Origin: an uncultured Clostridia bacterium
GTDB lineage: Bacteria; Bacillota_I; Bacilli_A; RF39; UBA660
Assembly (NCBI GenBank): GCA_947304495.1
Contig: CAMZBG010000003.1
Coordinates: 1-48,089, forward strand
DNA length: 48,089 bases
Direction: 5' to 3'
Below the pieces are notes generated by a model. That model had not been told where the DNA came from. It saw nothing but the letters and a program-made list of their open reading frames with translations, and ran no database searches. Position numbers and translations under genes: made by a program. Shown piece by piece: positions 31,961 through 39,655 of the stretch. Positions within the stretch are counted from its first letter, which is position 1; every line of letters begins with the position of its first letter.

Positions 31961-32446
31961 TTATTTAAATTGTACAACAATATATTTTTTAGTATCGAAA
32001 TTACTCTGAATAGTACGCATAATATCATTGGCTAAAGTATCATTATGTTCATTAGTATTAACTACTACCCTAATCTGATCCCCATCTATTTTAATAAACG
32101 AATCTAAATTATGAACCATCTTTACTTTTTCTTCCAATAATTCTTCTTTACTACTTACTTGATTTAATAATTTTAGATTATCGAATGCCTTATTCTTATC
32201 ATCTACAGAAATCTTATCATCACCAATTGTTTCTTTTAATTTATTAATTTCTTCTAATGTATGTGTATTATCTTCTACTCTCAAAGCTTCTATAATATTA
32301 GCTTCTTCTATTTCTTTAACTACTTCTTGTTCATTTGGATTATTGTTTGTCATTAATAATTCTTTAGGCATTGTAATATAATAGACACTAAGTACTAATA
32401 ATAAACTAAATAATGTTAAAAACCATAAATTCTTTTTATTTACCAT
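31961..32446 (-). CDS. spoIIIAH: SpoIIIAH-like sporulation protein
   Basis: This 161-residue protein has one N-terminal membrane segment (NKKNLWFLTLFSLLLVLSVYYIT), very like the start of SpoIIIAH. A helical stretch comes next, then a C-terminal YscJ/FliF-type ring-building domain (LDSFIKIDGDQIRVVVNTNE, LANDIMRTIQSNFDTKKYIV). In Bacillus, SpoIIIAH in the mother-cell membrane pairs with SpoIIQ across the engulfment septum to form the feeding-tube channel. The protein is shorter than the Bacillus one (218) because the disordered middle is reduced. It is normally the last gene of the spoIIIA operon. Here no spoIIIAA-AG genes lie beside it, so it is an isolated copy next to gerE. Confidence 0.82.
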   Translation of the reverse strand: MVNKKNLWFLTLFSLLLVLSVYYITMPKELLMTNNNPNEQEVVKEIEEANIIEALRVEDNTHTLEEINKLKETIGDDKISVDDKNKAFDNLKLLNQVSSKEELLEEKVKMVHNLDSFIKIDGDQIRVVVNTNEHNDTLANDIMRTIQSNFDTKKYIVVQFK

Positions 32447-32493
32447 AAATATCCTCTTTTCTAATTAATTATATTAAGTTATTTAAAATATAT

Positions 32494-32523
32494 AACAAAA
32501 AAATGTAGACAAGCTACATTTTT
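32494..32523 (-). terminator. Terminator of the small lipoprotein gene
   Basis: aaaaatgtag/ctacattttt (32499-32508 with 32514-32523) form a ten-base stem, and the minus strand continues with Ts. The stop codon overlaps the stem. Confidence 0.75.
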
Positions 32524-33019
32524 AGTACATTCCTTGTATTTTCTTAATCTGTTCATTAGTCAATGCTTCCAATTTCCATACATCATTATTATCTTTATTA
32601 AGGATTAAATCTAATGTATAAGTAACTTTATCATTGGCTTCTTCTAATCTATTTAACTTCATTTCATCAAAACTTTCTTTCGTATAGATACTGCTATCAA
32701 ATGTTAGATCACTAATAACTTTCTTATAATCTATTACTTCTATTTCTACTACAACAGTAGCCTTATTTCCATCTATTACTTCATCTTTTACTTCATACGA
32801 TAGATTCTTATATTGCTTTTCTAAGAAACTACGATATCTTTCTTTATGACTATCAGTTAAATTTTGTTCATCTAATACTAAATCGATATTTTTATCAATA
32901 TCCTTATCAACTCGCTGATACTTACTAAATAATTCTTCTACCCTGCTGGTAGGAGAATTATTAATAGAACATCCTACTAATAAAAAAGTAAATACTATAA
33001 ATAGATATATTCTTTTCAT
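32522..33019 (-). CDS. Small lipoprotein of unknown function
   Basis: This 165-residue protein has a signal peptide with lipobox LLVGC (Cys17). The mature part has an N-terminal helical region (TSRVEELFSKYQRVDKDIDK) and a beta-rich C-terminal half (NLSYEVKDEVIDGNKATVVVEI, VTYTLDLILNKDNNDVWKLE) that resembles an NTF2/DUF4878-like fold, though I cannot confirm this. It follows recX by 45 bases and has a GGTGA SD. It sits between repair and sporulation genes and might be part of the htpG-recX transcript. Confidence 0.75.
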   Translation of the reverse strand: MKRIYLFIVFTFLLVGCSINNSPTSRVEELFSKYQRVDKDIDKNIDLVLDEQNLTDSHKERYRSFLEKQYKNLSYEVKDEVIDGNKATVVVEIEVIDYKKVISDLTFDSSIYTKESFDEMKLNRLEEANDKVTYTLDLILNKDNNDVWKLEALTNEQIKKIQGMY

Positions 33020-33064
33020 TTTTTCACCTATCTATAATATTTACCATTAATTAGAAATTATACA

Positions 33065-33673
33065 TTATATATCATATTTATTTAAATTATCTAATATCAT
33101 TTCATTTGAATATCCTAAACTAAGTAAATTATGATATATCTTATTCTTTAAATTATTCTTATTTCTATTACTCTTAATTAATTTAGCTATTTGTTTATTA
33201 ATCTTTTCATTAATTTCATCACTATCTATCTGGCTTAAATATTTCCAGATAAGCTTACTATCTATTTCTTGTTTCTGTAATTCCATTTCTATTCGGTATG
33301 GTCCCATCGTTGTAAATCTCATCTTATCTTTAATAAAAGCCTTAGTAAATATTTCATCATCTAATAACTTATTCTTAATTAATTTCTTTATTACTTCATC
33401 CTGTAAATCTAAACTAACATTCTTTCTTTGCATATATTCTCTTACTTCATGAATACTTCTAAGTCTTACTCCAATATAATTGACACATTTATTATATATA
33501 TCATAATTATTATTATCAGTAATTATTTCTTGTAATAAGAACTCATCTATTTCTTTTTTATATAATAATTTATATTTTAAAATAACATCTTCATTAATTA
33601 CTATATTAGTACCATTATCTAAATATATCTTATAATTACTATTACCTTTTTTCTCATATTTAATAATTTCCAT
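33065..33673 (-). CDS. recX: Regulatory protein RecX
   Basis: This 202-residue protein fits RecX, which binds RecA filaments and limits recombination. The conserved core is CVNYIGVRLRSIHEVREYMQ, then VIKKLIKNKLLDDEIFTKAF and a helical repeat GPYRIEMELQKQEID with WKYLSQID. The C-terminal helices repeat the same three-helix unit (IYHNLLSLGYSNEMILDNL). The SD is AAAGGA, and the gene starts nine bases after htpG, so the two are co-transcribed. This would link RecA control to a heat-shock-type promoter, an unusual partner for recX. Confidence 0.87.
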   Translation of the reverse strand: MEIIKYEKKGNSNYKIYLDNGTNIVINEDVILKYKLLYKKEIDEFLLQEIITDNNNYDIYNKCVNYIGVRLRSIHEVREYMQRKNVSLDLQDEVIKKLIKNKLLDDEIFTKAFIKDKMRFTTMGPYRIEMELQKQEIDSKLIWKYLSQIDSDEINEKINKQIAKLIKSNRNKNNLKNKIYHNLLSLGYSNEMILDNLNKYDI

Positions 33674-33682
33674 AACTATCCT

Positions 33683-35542
33683 TTATTTAGCTATCATCTC
33701 ACAAATTAAATCAGTTAATTCACTGGCATTATCTACATTAAGTCCTGATAATAATCTTGCTTGATTATATAATACTTTCGTATATTTTTCTAATTCTTCT
33801 TTATTATTATCTTTATATAATTCTTTTATCTTTTTACTAATTGGATGCTTATCATTAATTTCTAGTATTGTCTCAGCTTTAACTTTTTCTGTTTCATTTG
33901 GCATACTATTGATAATCTTTTCCATCTCTAAAGATAATTCTCCACTAGAAGTTAAACATACTGGATGATCTTTTAATTTATTAGTAAATTTAATTTCCTT
34001 AACTGAATTAGCTAAAAATTCTTGCATTGTACTTAACATATCCTTATTATCTTCATTAATCTTATTTAGTTCTGCTTTTTCTTCTTCCGTTGAAGTATCT
34101 AAAGATATATCTGTAACATTCTTAAATGTCTTATCTTGATATGTATTAAGTATCTTAATAACAAATTCATCCAAATACTCTGTTAGATATAATACTTCAT
34201 ATCCCTTTTCAATCATCATATCAACTTGTGGTAACATCTTAATATTATTAATTGATTCACCACTAGCATAATATATTTCTTTATCTTCTTCTTTCATTCT
34301 TTCTACATATTCAGCTAAAGATACATATTTATCTTCTTTTGAACTATAGAAAAGTAATAAATCTTCTAACTTATCTCTATTGGTTCCATAACTAGTATAT
34401 ATTCCATGTTTTAAACTCATACCAAATTCTTTATAGAATTTCTCATATTTATCTCTATCTTCTTTTAACATTGCTAATAATTCTTTATGAATTTTATTTT
34501 CAATATTTTTAGCTATTAGCTTTACTTCTCTATTTTGTTGCATTGTTTCACGAGATATATTAAGTGATATATCTTCTGAATCAACTAATCCTTTAACAAA
34601 GCTATAATAGTCAGGTAATAGATCACTACATTTATCCATAACCATAACCCCTCTAGAATATAACTCTAATCCCTTCTCATATTCTTTAGTATAGTAATTA
34701 AATGGAGCATGTGATGGAATAAATAAAAGTGTTTCATAACTAGTTAATCCTTCTACTTCACTACGTATTACTTTTAATGGTGCCTCGTAGTCATAAAATT
34801 TATCGGTATAGAAATTATTATATTCTTCATCCTTTACTTCACTTTGTTTTTTCTTCCAAATTGGTATCATACTATTGATTGTAGTTTCTTCTAATTTATC
34901 ATTTTCTCCTTTTTTAAACATTTTAATTGGATACTTAATATAATTAGAATATTTTTGAATAATAGCTGTCAATTTATATTCATCTAATAATTCGTCGTAT
35001 TCATTATCTTCAGTATTTTCTTTAATATATAAAACGATATCTGTTCCATTATCTTTTTTATCTGCTTCCTTAATCGTGTAGCCATCTGCTCCACTACTTA
35101 CCCAAGTATAAGCCTTATCACTATCGATTGATTTACTAGTAACTTCTACTTTACTAGCCACCATAAATGATGAATAAAATCCAACTCCAAATTGTCCAAT
35201 AATTGAGATATCTTTATCCTTAGCATTATTCTCTTTAAATAATTCACTACCACTCTTAGCAATTGTTCCTAAATTATCTTCTAATTCTAATTCTGTCATA
35301 CCGCAACCATTATCACTAACAGTTATTGTTCTAGCATTCTTATCATACTTAACCCATATTGCTAATTTATCCTTTTTTACTTTAATACTCTTATCTGTAA
35401 GTGAACGATAATATAATTTATCTATTGCATCACTCGCATTAGAAATTAATTCTCTTAAAAAGATTTCTTTATTCGTATAGATAGAATTAATCATCATATC
35501 CAATAATTTTTTTGACTCAGCTTTAAACTGCTTTTTAGCCAT
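33683..35542 (-). CDS. htpG: Molecular chaperone HtpG (Hsp90)
   Basis: This is a 619-residue bacterial Hsp90. GHKL ATPase motifs are visible: FLRELISNASDAIDKL (near 28), VSDNGCGMTELEL (near 78), GQFGVGFYSSFMVA (near 120) and the GTDIVLYI region (near 168). The middle-domain catalytic region is present (GVMVMDKCSDLLPDYYSFVKGLVDSEDISLNISRE, seen in overlapping parts), and the C-terminal dimerisation domain is complete. I chose the ATG at 35540-35542 (MAKKQFKAES) with GTGAG upstream. The promoter carries a CIRCE-like element, so HrcA control is likely. It is first in an htpG-recX transcript. Confidence 0.96.
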   Translation of the reverse strand: MAKKQFKAESKKLLDMMINSIYTNKEIFLRELISNASDAIDKLYYRSLTDKSIKVKKDKLAIWVKYDKNARTITVSDNGCGMTELELEDNLGTIAKSGSELFKENNAKDKDISIIGQFGVGFYSSFMVASKVEVTSKSIDSDKAYTWVSSGADGYTIKEADKKDNGTDIVLYIKENTEDNEYDELLDEYKLTAIIQKYSNYIKYPIKMFKKGENDKLEETTINSMIPIWKKKQSEVKDEEYNNFYTDKFYDYEAPLKVIRSEVEGLTSYETLLFIPSHAPFNYYTKEYEKGLELYSRGVMVMDKCSDLLPDYYSFVKGLVDSEDISLNISRETMQQNREVKLIAKNIENKIHKELLAMLKEDRDKYEKFYKEFGMSLKHGIYTSYGTNRDKLEDLLLFYSSKEDKYVSLAEYVERMKEEDKEIYYASGESINNIKMLPQVDMMIEKGYEVLYLTEYLDEFVIKILNTYQDKTFKNVTDISLDTSTEEEKAELNKINEDNKDMLSTMQEFLANSVKEIKFTNKLKDHPVCLTSSGELSLEMEKIINSMPNETEKVKAETILEINDKHPISKKIKELYKDNNKEELEKYTKVLYNQARLLSGLNVDNASELTDLICEMIAK

Positions 35543-35569
35543 TTTTATCAACTCACTTTCTTATATAGA

Positions 35570-35598
35570 AGTATAACACCACTTTTAGCAATTGTCAA
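35570..35598 (-). promoter_or_regulatory. Promoter of htpG-recX
   Basis: On the minus strand TTGACA and TATACT are 17 bases apart. The -35 overlaps the inverted repeat described separately. Confidence 0.8.
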
Positions 35599-35611
35599 TA
35601 TAGATTGCTAA
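35585..35611 (-). promoter_or_regulatory. CIRCE-like HrcA operator at htpG
   Basis: The minus strand reads TTAGCAATC, nine bases, then AATTGCTAA. The CIRCE consensus is TTAGCACTC-N9-GAGTGCTAA, so the arms differ by one and two bases and the spacing is exact. It overlaps the -35 box, where HrcA would block polymerase. Confidence 0.65.
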
Positions 35612-35619
35612 ATATGCTT

Positions 35620-35642
35620 CAAAAAAAAGAGTTATCCTCTTT
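35620..35642 (-). terminator. Terminator of the 35.6 kb basic protein gene
   Basis: aaagag/ctcttt (35626-35631 with 35637-35642) is followed on the minus strand by Ts. It overlaps the stop codon and lies just upstream of the htpG operator. Confidence 0.6.
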
Positions 35643-36090
35643 CAATATCATAAGCTCTTTTTTCACGTGTATTTCTCTTTTTAAATCTCGCTCTTACTTC
35701 TTTTGCTCTTATACGTCTTCTTACGCCATCTTTACCACATCTTGGTATCTGATAGGCTTTCTCTCTTATTAACAATTCAACTTGAACTACACTTTCATAA
35801 TCATGATCTTTTTCTTGAACACTCTTAAACCTTATCAATGTATGTAAATCTAAATCATCGACATTAATTGAAGCTAATTTTGCATCCAAGCCCTTCTTTA
35901 TATTTGAAAAATATACATAACCGGGGTCATCAACATCCATACTTTCTAATGCACTCACTACAAAATCTTTTAGCTCTAATAATTCATCTAAATCTTCAAC
36001 CTCAAGATAATTAAATAAGTTTTCTTGTATTATACGATATTTTTCTCTTACACTCGCCTTTTTATTCCTATTTTTTTTCTTTTTTCCCAT
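35632..36090 (-). CDS. Basic protein of unknown function
   Basis: This 152-residue protein starts with a Lys/Arg/Asn-rich stretch (MGKKKKNRNKKASVREKYRI) and has a central acidic, helical region (FNYLEVEDLDELLELKDFVV, SALESMDVDDPGYV). It ends in a strongly basic tail (RRRIRAKEVRARFKKRNTRE). This charge layout suggests RNA or DNA binding, but no family is recognised. The ATG at 36088-36090 follows GGAGG seven bases away; a longer in-frame form would need a start without an SD. It is 78 bases after the TtcA-like gene and might share its transcript. Confidence 0.7.
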   Translation of the reverse strand: MGKKKKNRNKKASVREKYRIIQENLFNYLEVEDLDELLELKDFVVSALESMDVDDPGYVYFSNIKKGLDAKLASINVDDLDLHTLIRFKSVQEKDHDYESVVQVELLIREKAYQIPRCGKDGVRRRIRAKEVRARFKKRNTREKRAYDIERG

Positions 36091-36168
36091 AATTTTGCCT
36101 CCATTTTTCTTGTTGTTTTTTATTATAAAAAATATCAATATAATTGTCAACCTCTATATTAATATTTT

Positions 36169-36987
36169 TTAATATTTTTCTAAAAAACTATTATATTCTC
36201 CATTATTTTTAGTTCCTAAAACACAATTAAGATTTATATTATCCATTGCTTTAAAAATATTATTATCAACATTAGGATTAATCTTTCTTAATTCTCCAAT
36301 TAATTTTTTAATTTCTTTTCTTTTACTTCGATCTTCATCGATACTAGCTTCTTCAGTAAATTTACAAGCACAATTTAAAAAAGTTAAATCATTTGATTTT
36401 ACCCATGATAAAATATCTTCTTCTTTTATCATATACATTGGTCTAATAAGTTCTAGTCCTGGAAAATTATCACTATGAAGTTTAGGCATCATTGTCTTAA
36501 CTTCTGAGCCATAAAACATCGATAATAATGTTGTCTCTATTACATCGTTAAAATGATGGCCTAAAGCTATTTTATTACATCCAAGTTCTTTAGCTTTACT
36601 ATATAAGTATCCTCTTCTCATCCTAGCACACATATAACATGGACTCTCCCCAGCAATCGTATTTGCTACTTCAAAAATATCACTATCAAATATTTGAATT
36701 GGAACATTTAATTTCTTTGCATTTTCCTTAATTAATTTTAAATTAGCTTCATTATATCCTGGATTCATTACTACATATTCAACACTAAAATTTTGTTTCC
36801 CATGGCGATATAATTCTTGCATACATTTAGCTAATAAGAAAGAGTCCTTACCTCCAGAAATACAAACCATTATCTTATCATTATCACTAATTAATGCATA
36901 TTCTTGAATTGCTTTAACAAACTTACTCCATATTTCTTTACGATATTTTTTAATTATACTTCTTTCTATTTCTTGATATTTTTCCAT
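36169..36987 (-). CDS. TtcA-like tRNA thiolation PP-loop enzyme
   Basis: This 272-residue PP-loop ATPase belongs to the TtcA/TtuA group. The ATP-binding motif SGGKDS is at residues 44-49. Cys117 and Cys120 (ESPCYMCARMRRG) and the Cys pair in LNCACKF (206/208) can hold the 4Fe-4S cluster of the family. IALGHHFNDVIETTLLSMFYG is also typical. TtcA makes 2-thiocytidine in tRNA; whether this copy acts on position 32 or another site is not decided by sequence. It starts one base after the DUF2779 gene, implying one transcript. Confidence 0.82.
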   Translation of the reverse strand: MEKYQEIERSIIKKYRKEIWSKFVKAIQEYALISDNDKIMVCISGGKDSFLLAKCMQELYRHGKQNFSVEYVVMNPGYNEANLKLIKENAKKLNVPIQIFDSDIFEVANTIAGESPCYMCARMRRGYLYSKAKELGCNKIALGHHFNDVIETTLLSMFYGSEVKTMMPKLHSDNFPGLELIRPMYMIKEEDILSWVKSNDLTFLNCACKFTEEASIDEDRSKRKEIKKLIGELRKINPNVDNNIFKAMDNINLNCVLGTKNNGEYNSFLEKY

Positions 36988-36988
36988 T

Positions 36989-38461
36989 CTATTTCACTAC
37001 TTCCCTTAGTTTTTCATATATCTTAACCATTGCAAATGTATCTAATTCACAATAACGAAGTAACCTTTCTCTTGTATATTCTCTCTCTTCTTCGGTTAAG
37101 TTTTCTAAATTAGTATAACTATCCATTGCTTCTCCTCCATTATGAATAAGTTCTAGATTATGATAATCTAATGCCTCATCATCTGGAAACAATGCTGGTA
37201 ATACATATTTAATTGAATAAGAACCATGCATATTTTTTGTATAATAATATCTATTCTTAAATGGTATCATTAAATCTCTAATATTATCATGTATATTCAT
37301 TAAATGTAATGTTAAATCTGGATATAGATTAGCCAATTTTTTAATAACTGTTTTCTCAAATGACATATTATAAGCTAATACACAGACATCCATTGGAATA
37401 TCTTTAACTAATCTTTCTGCCAAATCTCTTCTTGGATCTATTCCTGATAACGCTAAATATTCCTTATGCTCTAATTCTCCATTTTCTTTTTCAATATAAT
37501 GTAATGAATATTGAAAAGGAATCTGTTCATAAGGGCTGACATTATCGTATAGTGGAATAATCATTTGAAAAGTCTCAAAATCTAAAAAATATAATGGATA
37601 AGTAAATTCTCCCAATACTTTTCTAATTGCTTCCTTATCGATATAATCATCTTTATCCGTTATTTCATATTCTATCTGCTGTTTATAACTATCATTAATA
37701 TCAGCAGTTAATAAATCTTGATAAGTATATATTCCCTCTTTATATAGTTTAATCTTACTACTAGTACGCATTCCTGCTATATCAAAAACATTTTCTTCTG
37801 GTAACCTTCTAGTACAGTACTTAAAATATGGACAAGCATATGGTTGAAAACATTTCATATCAATATCTTCATCCGGTTCTAATAATTGTTCCATATATTT
37901 ATTAATTGCCTCAATATTACTTTCTACTTCTTGTTCTAAATCTCTTACCTCATTAGTAATATCATTTATCTTAAATAATTTATCTAATTCAAGTTTTCCA
38001 TGTCTTACATAACTACTATCGATATGAACTAAATTACATTTAGTTACTTTAAAACCTAATTTAGTTAAAACGTAGTATTGATAAGAAGCATCTTTGATAT
38101 ATATATCTTTAAGTTCTGTTGAACTTTTTACTTCATATATCTCATAATTATCTCCCTTTTTAATAAGTATGTCGACACTACAAAAATTATGATTATAATT
38201 AAATGAGGCTTCGGTAATAATTACTTCTTCATAACCATCTATTGTCCTATAAGTATCCTTTATCATTTCAGATAAATTATCATTGTAAGGAATATTTATA
38301 TGTTCTCCAAATAAATATCTAGCTACTTCATGAATACTATTACCTCTTGTTAATACAGTTTCATTATCTAATTCTTCTTTTTTATCTGGTTTATATTTAT
38401 CTAACCATAACATTTTTTTACATTGTAATCCATTACAATATCTTGATTTTGATAAATTCAT
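36989..38461 (-). CDS. DUF2779 protein with Cas4/RecB-like nuclease and RNase H-like parts
   Basis: This 490-residue protein begins NLSKSRYCNGLQCKKMLWLD, the usual DUF2779 start. It carries a RecB/Cas4-type nuclease core (FCSVDILIKKGDNYEIYEVKSS, with the D...E-V-K triad near residues 93-107). A Cys cluster (C9, C14, and CFQPYACPYFKYC near 200) could bind a 4Fe-4S cluster, as in Cas4 and AddB. The second half, from LYFLDFETFQMIIPLYDNVS, has the DxE start of a DEDD/RNase H-like exonuclease, with later Asp residues (CELDTFAMVKIYEKL). The natural substrate is not known to me. A TGTTATAAT promoter and SD AGGTGG precede it, and ttcA follows. Confidence 0.82.
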   Translation of the reverse strand: MNLSKSRYCNGLQCKKMLWLDKYKPDKKEELDNETVLTRGNSIHEVARYLFGEHINIPYNDNLSEMIKDTYRTIDGYEEVIITEASFNYNHNFCSVDILIKKGDNYEIYEVKSSTELKDIYIKDASYQYYVLTKLGFKVTKCNLVHIDSSYVRHGKLELDKLFKINDITNEVRDLEQEVESNIEAINKYMEQLLEPDEDIDMKCFQPYACPYFKYCTRRLPEENVFDIAGMRTSSKIKLYKEGIYTYQDLLTADINDSYKQQIEYEITDKDDYIDKEAIRKVLGEFTYPLYFLDFETFQMIIPLYDNVSPYEQIPFQYSLHYIEKENGELEHKEYLALSGIDPRRDLAERLVKDIPMDVCVLAYNMSFEKTVIKKLANLYPDLTLHLMNIHDNIRDLMIPFKNRYYYTKNMHGSYSIKYVLPALFPDDEALDYHNLELIHNGGEAMDSYTNLENLTEEEREYTRERLLRYCELDTFAMVKIYEKLREVVK

Positions 38462-38477
38462 ATTACCACCTGAATTA

Positions 38478-38486
38478 ATTATAACA
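38478..38486 (-). promoter_or_regulatory. Extended -10 promoter (TGTTATAAT) of the DUF2779-ttcA unit
   Basis: TGTTATAAT on the minus strand lies 10 bases before the SD. No good -35 is seen. The preceding terminator of the spore coat pair ends four bases upstream. Confidence 0.5.
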
Positions 38487-38515
38487 TAAAAATAACTAGC
38501 CTTAACTAGTTATTT
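38486..38515 (-). terminator. Terminator of the CotF-like pair
   Basis: aaataactag/ctagttattt (38490-38499 with 38506-38515) form a ten-base stem with a six-base loop, then T-rich sequence on the minus strand. The stop codon TAG is in the stem. Confidence 0.7.
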
Positions 38516-38748
38516 ACTTTATTAATTACATCCTTAATTATACTTATATCTACATTATTAACTGGATACCAACCATACTTAGTCATCTCATCATATGTAT
38601 TAGCTTGACTATCCATTATCTTATCTAAATTATCTTTTAAGTGTTCTCGTACTTTTTTATTAGCACTCTCAAGTGTTCCATGTACATATACTTCAACTGT
38701 ACTTTTTAAAATTAATAAATAATTTTCCATCATTAATCTATCACTCAT
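38506..38748 (-). CDS. CotF-like spore coat protein
   Basis: This 80-residue helical protein starts MSDRLMMENYLLILKSTVEV and contains a second helix with YDEMTKYGWYPV. That helix pair and the YGWY motif are typical of the CotF/YhcQ spore coat family, which has a ferritin-like four-helix layout split over two chains in some members. The ATG at 38746-38748 overlaps the stop of the gene before it, and GGTGA lies inside that gene, so translation is coupled. The two proteins probably work as a pair on the spore surface. The family call is mine by pattern, without a search. Confidence 0.75.
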   Translation of the reverse strand: MSDRLMMENYLLILKSTVEVYVHGTLESANKKVREHLKDNLDKIMDSQANTYDEMTKYGWYPVNNVDISIIKDVINKVNN

Positions 38749-38932
38749 TAATTTCACCTTCTAATAAATCTAATAAGTATTTCTTCATCTCATTATGTTT
38801 ACCTATTTCTATATTCATAAAATTGACAAGTGTATGATCTTCTAATTTACTAACGATATCATTACATATTGCTATAATCGCATCTTCATGTCCTATAGCA
38901 TCTTCTACATATAATAATTCTTTTTGTGTCAT
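38741..38932 (-). CDS. Small helical partner of the CotF-like protein
   Basis: This 63-residue protein reads MTQKELLYVEDAIGHEDAII, then a second helix (VNFMNIEIGKHNEMKKYLLD). Glu and His residues recur in both helices as in ferritin-like proteins, and small companions of CotF-type proteins look similar. I chose the ATG at 38930-38932 because GGGAGGAT is five bases upstream. Eight bases overlap the CotF-like gene. Spore coat function is inferred from the partner. Confidence 0.65.
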   Translation of the reverse strand: MTQKELLYVEDAIGHEDAIIAICNDIVSKLEDHTLVNFMNIEIGKHNEMKKYLLDLLEGEINE

Positions 38933-38977
38933 ATTATCCTCCCAAAAATAATATAACAAATAATAAAAAAAATATAA

Positions 38978-39000
38978 TAAAAAAAGTGATTACTCACTTT
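38978..39000 (-). terminator. Terminator of the GlsB-type gene
   Basis: aaagtga/tcacttt (38983-38989 with 38994-39000, loop ttac) is followed on the minus strand by a T tract. Confidence 0.75.
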
Positions 39001-39002
39001 CT

Positions 39003-39245
39003 TTATTTAAAGAATCTATTAGCTATAAATATTACAATGCAAGCTCCAACTACAGATACTATTATTGTTCCAACATAACCAGCAAATGAAATATTTAATA
39101 AGTCAAATACAAATCCGCCAACAAAACCACCGACAATACCTAAGATGATATTTCTAAGAAGTGAGCCGCTTGATCCCATTATTATTCCAGCTAGCCATCC
39201 AGATATAGCACCTAAAGCAATTGAAATAAGAATACTTACTAACAT
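39003..39245 (-). CDS. GlsB/YeaQ/YmgE family small membrane protein
   Basis: This 80-residue protein has three hydrophobic segments rich in Gly (LGAISGWLAGIIMGSSGSLL, NIILGIVGGFVGGFVFDLL, TIIVSVVGACIVIFIANRF). It fits the GlsB/YeaQ/YmgE (transglycosylase-associated) family, common small membrane proteins linked to envelope or general stress. The SD AGGAGGT is strong, and an extended TATAAT lies upstream. It is divergent from the small coiled-coil gene at 39360. Confidence 0.88.
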   Translation of the reverse strand: MLVSILISIALGAISGWLAGIIMGSSGSLLRNIILGIVGGFVGGFVFDLLNISFAGYVGTIIVSVVGACIVIFIANRFFK

Positions 39246-39310
39246 ATCTTTACCTCCTAGTAGTATTATATCATATTTTATAAAATATTGTTATTTTTTA
39301 TTTATAGTTA

Positions 39311-39339
39311 TTGTCAATAACTTATTTTAATATTATAAT
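39311..39339 (+). promoter_or_regulatory. Promoter of the 94-residue coiled-coil membrane gene
   Basis: TTGTCA and TATAAT are exactly 17 bases apart, and the SD AAGGAG begins seven bases after the -10. Confidence 0.7.
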
Positions 39340-39359
39340 TAAGCTAAGGAGTGGTAAAT

Positions 39360-39644
39360 TTGAATTACGAAGCAGAGATTCAAAAATTAAATGAACGAAT
39401 TGCTAAATTAGAAGCTATAGAACACAAAAGACAAATGAAGAAAAAAATAATAATTGTCTCAAAATTATTAGCAGTTTTAATAATCTTAATACTACTAGCA
39501 GTTGGTTACATTTATGTAAATAACAAATATATTAAACCATACAAAGAAAAAATAGACTATATTGATGAAAAAGTCGATAGTGTTAAAAGCATAATTGATA
39601 ATGATACTTGGGAATCATTAAAAAAATATAATCCTTTTAATTAG
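39360..39644 (+). CDS. Coiled-coil plus single-pass membrane protein, TTG start
   Basis: This 94-residue protein has an N-terminal coiled coil (YEAEIQKLNERIAKLEAIEH), a basic patch (KRQMKKK), one membrane helix (LLAVLIILILLAVGYIYV) and a short outer helix. TTG (39360-39362) is the probable start, eight bases after AAGGAG; the upstream in-frame GTG is part of the SD region. Function is unknown. A good promoter and a terminator that overlaps its stop codon show it is a single-gene unit. Confidence 0.7.
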   Translation: MNYEAEIQKLNERIAKLEAIEHKRQMKKKIIIVSKLLAVLIILILLAVGYIYVNNKYIKPYKEKIDYIDEKVDSVKSIIDNDTWESLKKYNPFN

Positions 39645-39650
39645 GATTAT
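39628..39650. terminator. Bidirectional terminator between the coiled-coil and DHH genes
   Basis: ataatcct/aggattat (39628-39635 with 39643-39650) form an eight-base stem. T-rich tracts follow on both strands, so it serves both convergent genes. Confidence 0.75.
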
Positions 39651-39655
39651 ATTTT

